IMG/VR virus record: IMGVR_UViG_3300013233_000855
Location: 1 to 37,532 of that record
From: a virus
Direction: 5' to 3' (one strand)
DNA length: 37,532 bases
In this document: positions 36,630-37,532 of the stretch, piece after piece
How the letters are laid out: every line of letters begins with the position of its first letter
Position numbering within the stretch: the stretch's first letter is position 1
Made by a program: the position numbers and the translations under genes
The notes under the pieces: generated by a model
Database searches by the model: none
Told to the model about the DNA's origin: nothing
What the model saw: only the letters and a program-made list of their open reading frames with translations

Positions 36630-37532
36630 ATGGCAAGCAGAGGCACGAGTATTACGATAACATACGTTGCGTGGGACACCGGCGCAAACGCCGGCAAGAC
36701 CGGAGACGCGGCCAACCACACGCTGCGGGTGGTAAAAGACGGAGTATCCGCGGCCCCGACCAACGCCCCGGCAGAGGTCGACGCGACCAACGCCCCGGGC
36801 GTCTACAAGCTGACCCTGACCGCAACAGAGGCCACGGCAGACGTGGTGGTGCTCACAGGTGTGAGCGCGACCGCGAACGTCTCGATCATCCCTGTGACCG
36901 TGACCTTCGAGACGGTCATGCGCGGCACGGACAACGCGGCCCTTGCGAGTGTCGCGACCGAGGCGCGGCTCGCAGAGCTCGATGCGGCGAACATACCCAC
37001 AGACCTCGCCAACATCATCGCCTATGTCGACAGCCTTGAGACCCGCCTCACGGCCGCCCGCGCCGGGTATCTCGACAATCTCAACGGGCACACCCCGCAG
37101 ACGGGCGACAGCTACGCCCGCCTCGGAGCGCCGGCGGCGGCCTCTATCGCGGCAGACCTGCTCGCCATAGACAACTTCGTTGACGAGCTCGAGTCGAGGT
37201 TGACGGCCGTGAGGGCGGGCTACCTCGACAATCTCTCTGCGGGGGCCGTGGCCCAGGAGGCGACGGTGGCGGCCCTCAACGACGTGTCGTCCGCCGACGT
37301 GCAGACAGCCGTGGCCGCCGAGCTCGACGCCGCCGGGAGCGAGCTGGCCTCCATACCCACGACCACGGGCACGCTCAGGCAGAAGATAAACTTCCTCTTC
37401 CAGTACTTCCGCAACCGCCGCACGAACACCGCGACCACGCAGAAGCTGTACAAGGAGGACGGCACAACGCAGCTCGGCTCTGCCACTGTGAGCGACGACG
37501 GCACGACCTTTGACAAGGGAGAGATGAGCTGA
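36630..37532 (+). CDS. Tail appendage protein with repeated ARAGYLDNL units
   Basis: A 300-residue protein starting two bases after the preceding stop. The N-terminal 95 residues are an Ig-like beta domain (NHTLRVVKDGVSAAPTNAP; GVYKLTLTATEATADVVVL). The central part has two copies of RLTAxRAGYLDNL (about 37045-37083 and 37201-37235), a repeat known from phage shaft-like appendage proteins. The end (LRQKINFLFQYFRNRRTNTA) is a short charged motif with an oligomerisation look. The same ending recurs at 1-174, showing that the gene crosses the contig join. Confidence 0.75.
   Translation: MASRGTSITITYVAWDTGANAGKTGDAANHTLRVVKDGVSAAPTNAPAEVDATNAPGVYKLTLTATEATADVVVLTGVSATANVSIIPVTVTFETVMRGTDNAALASVATEARLAELDAANIPTDLANIIAYVDSLETRLTAARAGYLDNLNGHTPQTGDSYARLGAPAAASIAADLLAIDNFVDELESRLTAVRAGYLDNLSAGAVAQEATVAALNDVSSADVQTAVAAELDAAGSELASIPTTTGTLRQKINFLFQYFRNRRTNTATTQKLYKEDGTTQLGSATVSDDGTTFDKGEMS
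37359..37532. repeat. Direct terminal repeat, right copy
   Basis: Bases 37359-37525 are identical to 1-167. The last seven differ at 37526 and 37528 (G for A). The repeat is coding in the same frame at both ends, which argues for a genome join, not a duplicated domain. Confidence 0.9.

Overview
The window is an essentially complete genome of a temperate, tailed (siphovirus-type) bacteriophage. It is caught in its free or circular form rather than integrated. The last 174 bases (37359-37532) repeat the first 174, with 167 identical bases followed by two A-to-G differences. The open gene at the right end therefore continues into position 1, and a closed unit would be about 37.36 kb. An intact phage attachment site lies in the interior at 2813-2859, consisting of the 3' half of a tRNA-Lys(CTT), next to a tyrosine recombinase. 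The host is a bacterium: promoters are sigma70-like, AGGAGG ribosome sites are frequent, the repressor is LexA-like, and one copy of a bacterial interspersed repeat (its shadow reads VIPAHAGIQ) sits between tail genes. High G+C with frequent AGG and ATA codons would suit a deltaproteobacterial, Nitrospirota-like or related host, but the window does not prove this.

Layout. 1-816 is the end of the late tail-appendage genes, closed by a strong terminator. 839-2671 is a small-gene block behind a perfect consensus promoter with an operator-like dyad. 2672-3036 holds attP, arm-type repeats and a terminator. 3037-5664 is the lysogeny module: integrase on the plus strand, and on the minus strand a LexA/CI-like repressor followed by two probable lysogenic-conversion genes (a zinc-ribbon/TM/SH3 protein and an exported nuclease-like protein). 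5648-9392 is the early region, with overlapping small genes for a CII-like regulator, HTH proteins, membrane peptides, a PnuC-like protein and an Nmad1-domain protein. 9362-17856 is DNA metabolism: ParB-like protein, MazG-like pyrophosphatase, a transposase-derived zinc-ribbon/HTH protein, SF3 helicase, an iteron region that looks like a replication origin, CHC2/Toprim primase, and a ParB-methyltransferase fusion. A minor tail protein Z-like gene (11442-12254) is embedded in this block, far from the other tail genes.

17857-28054 is packaging and head, then the tail tube: candidate cos region, small and large (GpA-type) terminase, connector-like protein, lambda-type portal, a ClpP-like protease fused in frame to an HK97-fold capsid protein, head-completion proteins and tail tube. 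28106-34389 is the rest of the tail: an assembly chaperone with an A_AAA_AAC -1 frameshift site directly before its stop, tape measure, distal tail proteins and a glycine-rich fibre tip. 34405-35708 is the lysis cassette: TM/coiled-coil protein, M15 endolysin, small overlapping ORF and 3-TM holin. 35711-37532 (continuing at 1-758) encodes further appendage proteins.

The genes fit a lambda-like logic. A repressor and divergent early promoter form the lysis/lysogeny switch. Early genes lead to theta-type replication from an iteron origin. Late genes run as one plus-strand series from terminase round through the contig join to the terminator at 789-816. The most interesting items are the protease-capsid fusion with a strong internal ribosome site, the frameshifted chaperone, the iteron origin lying between a split helicase and primase, the conversion operon with an exported PD-(D/E)XK-like protein, and the displaced gpZ-like gene.
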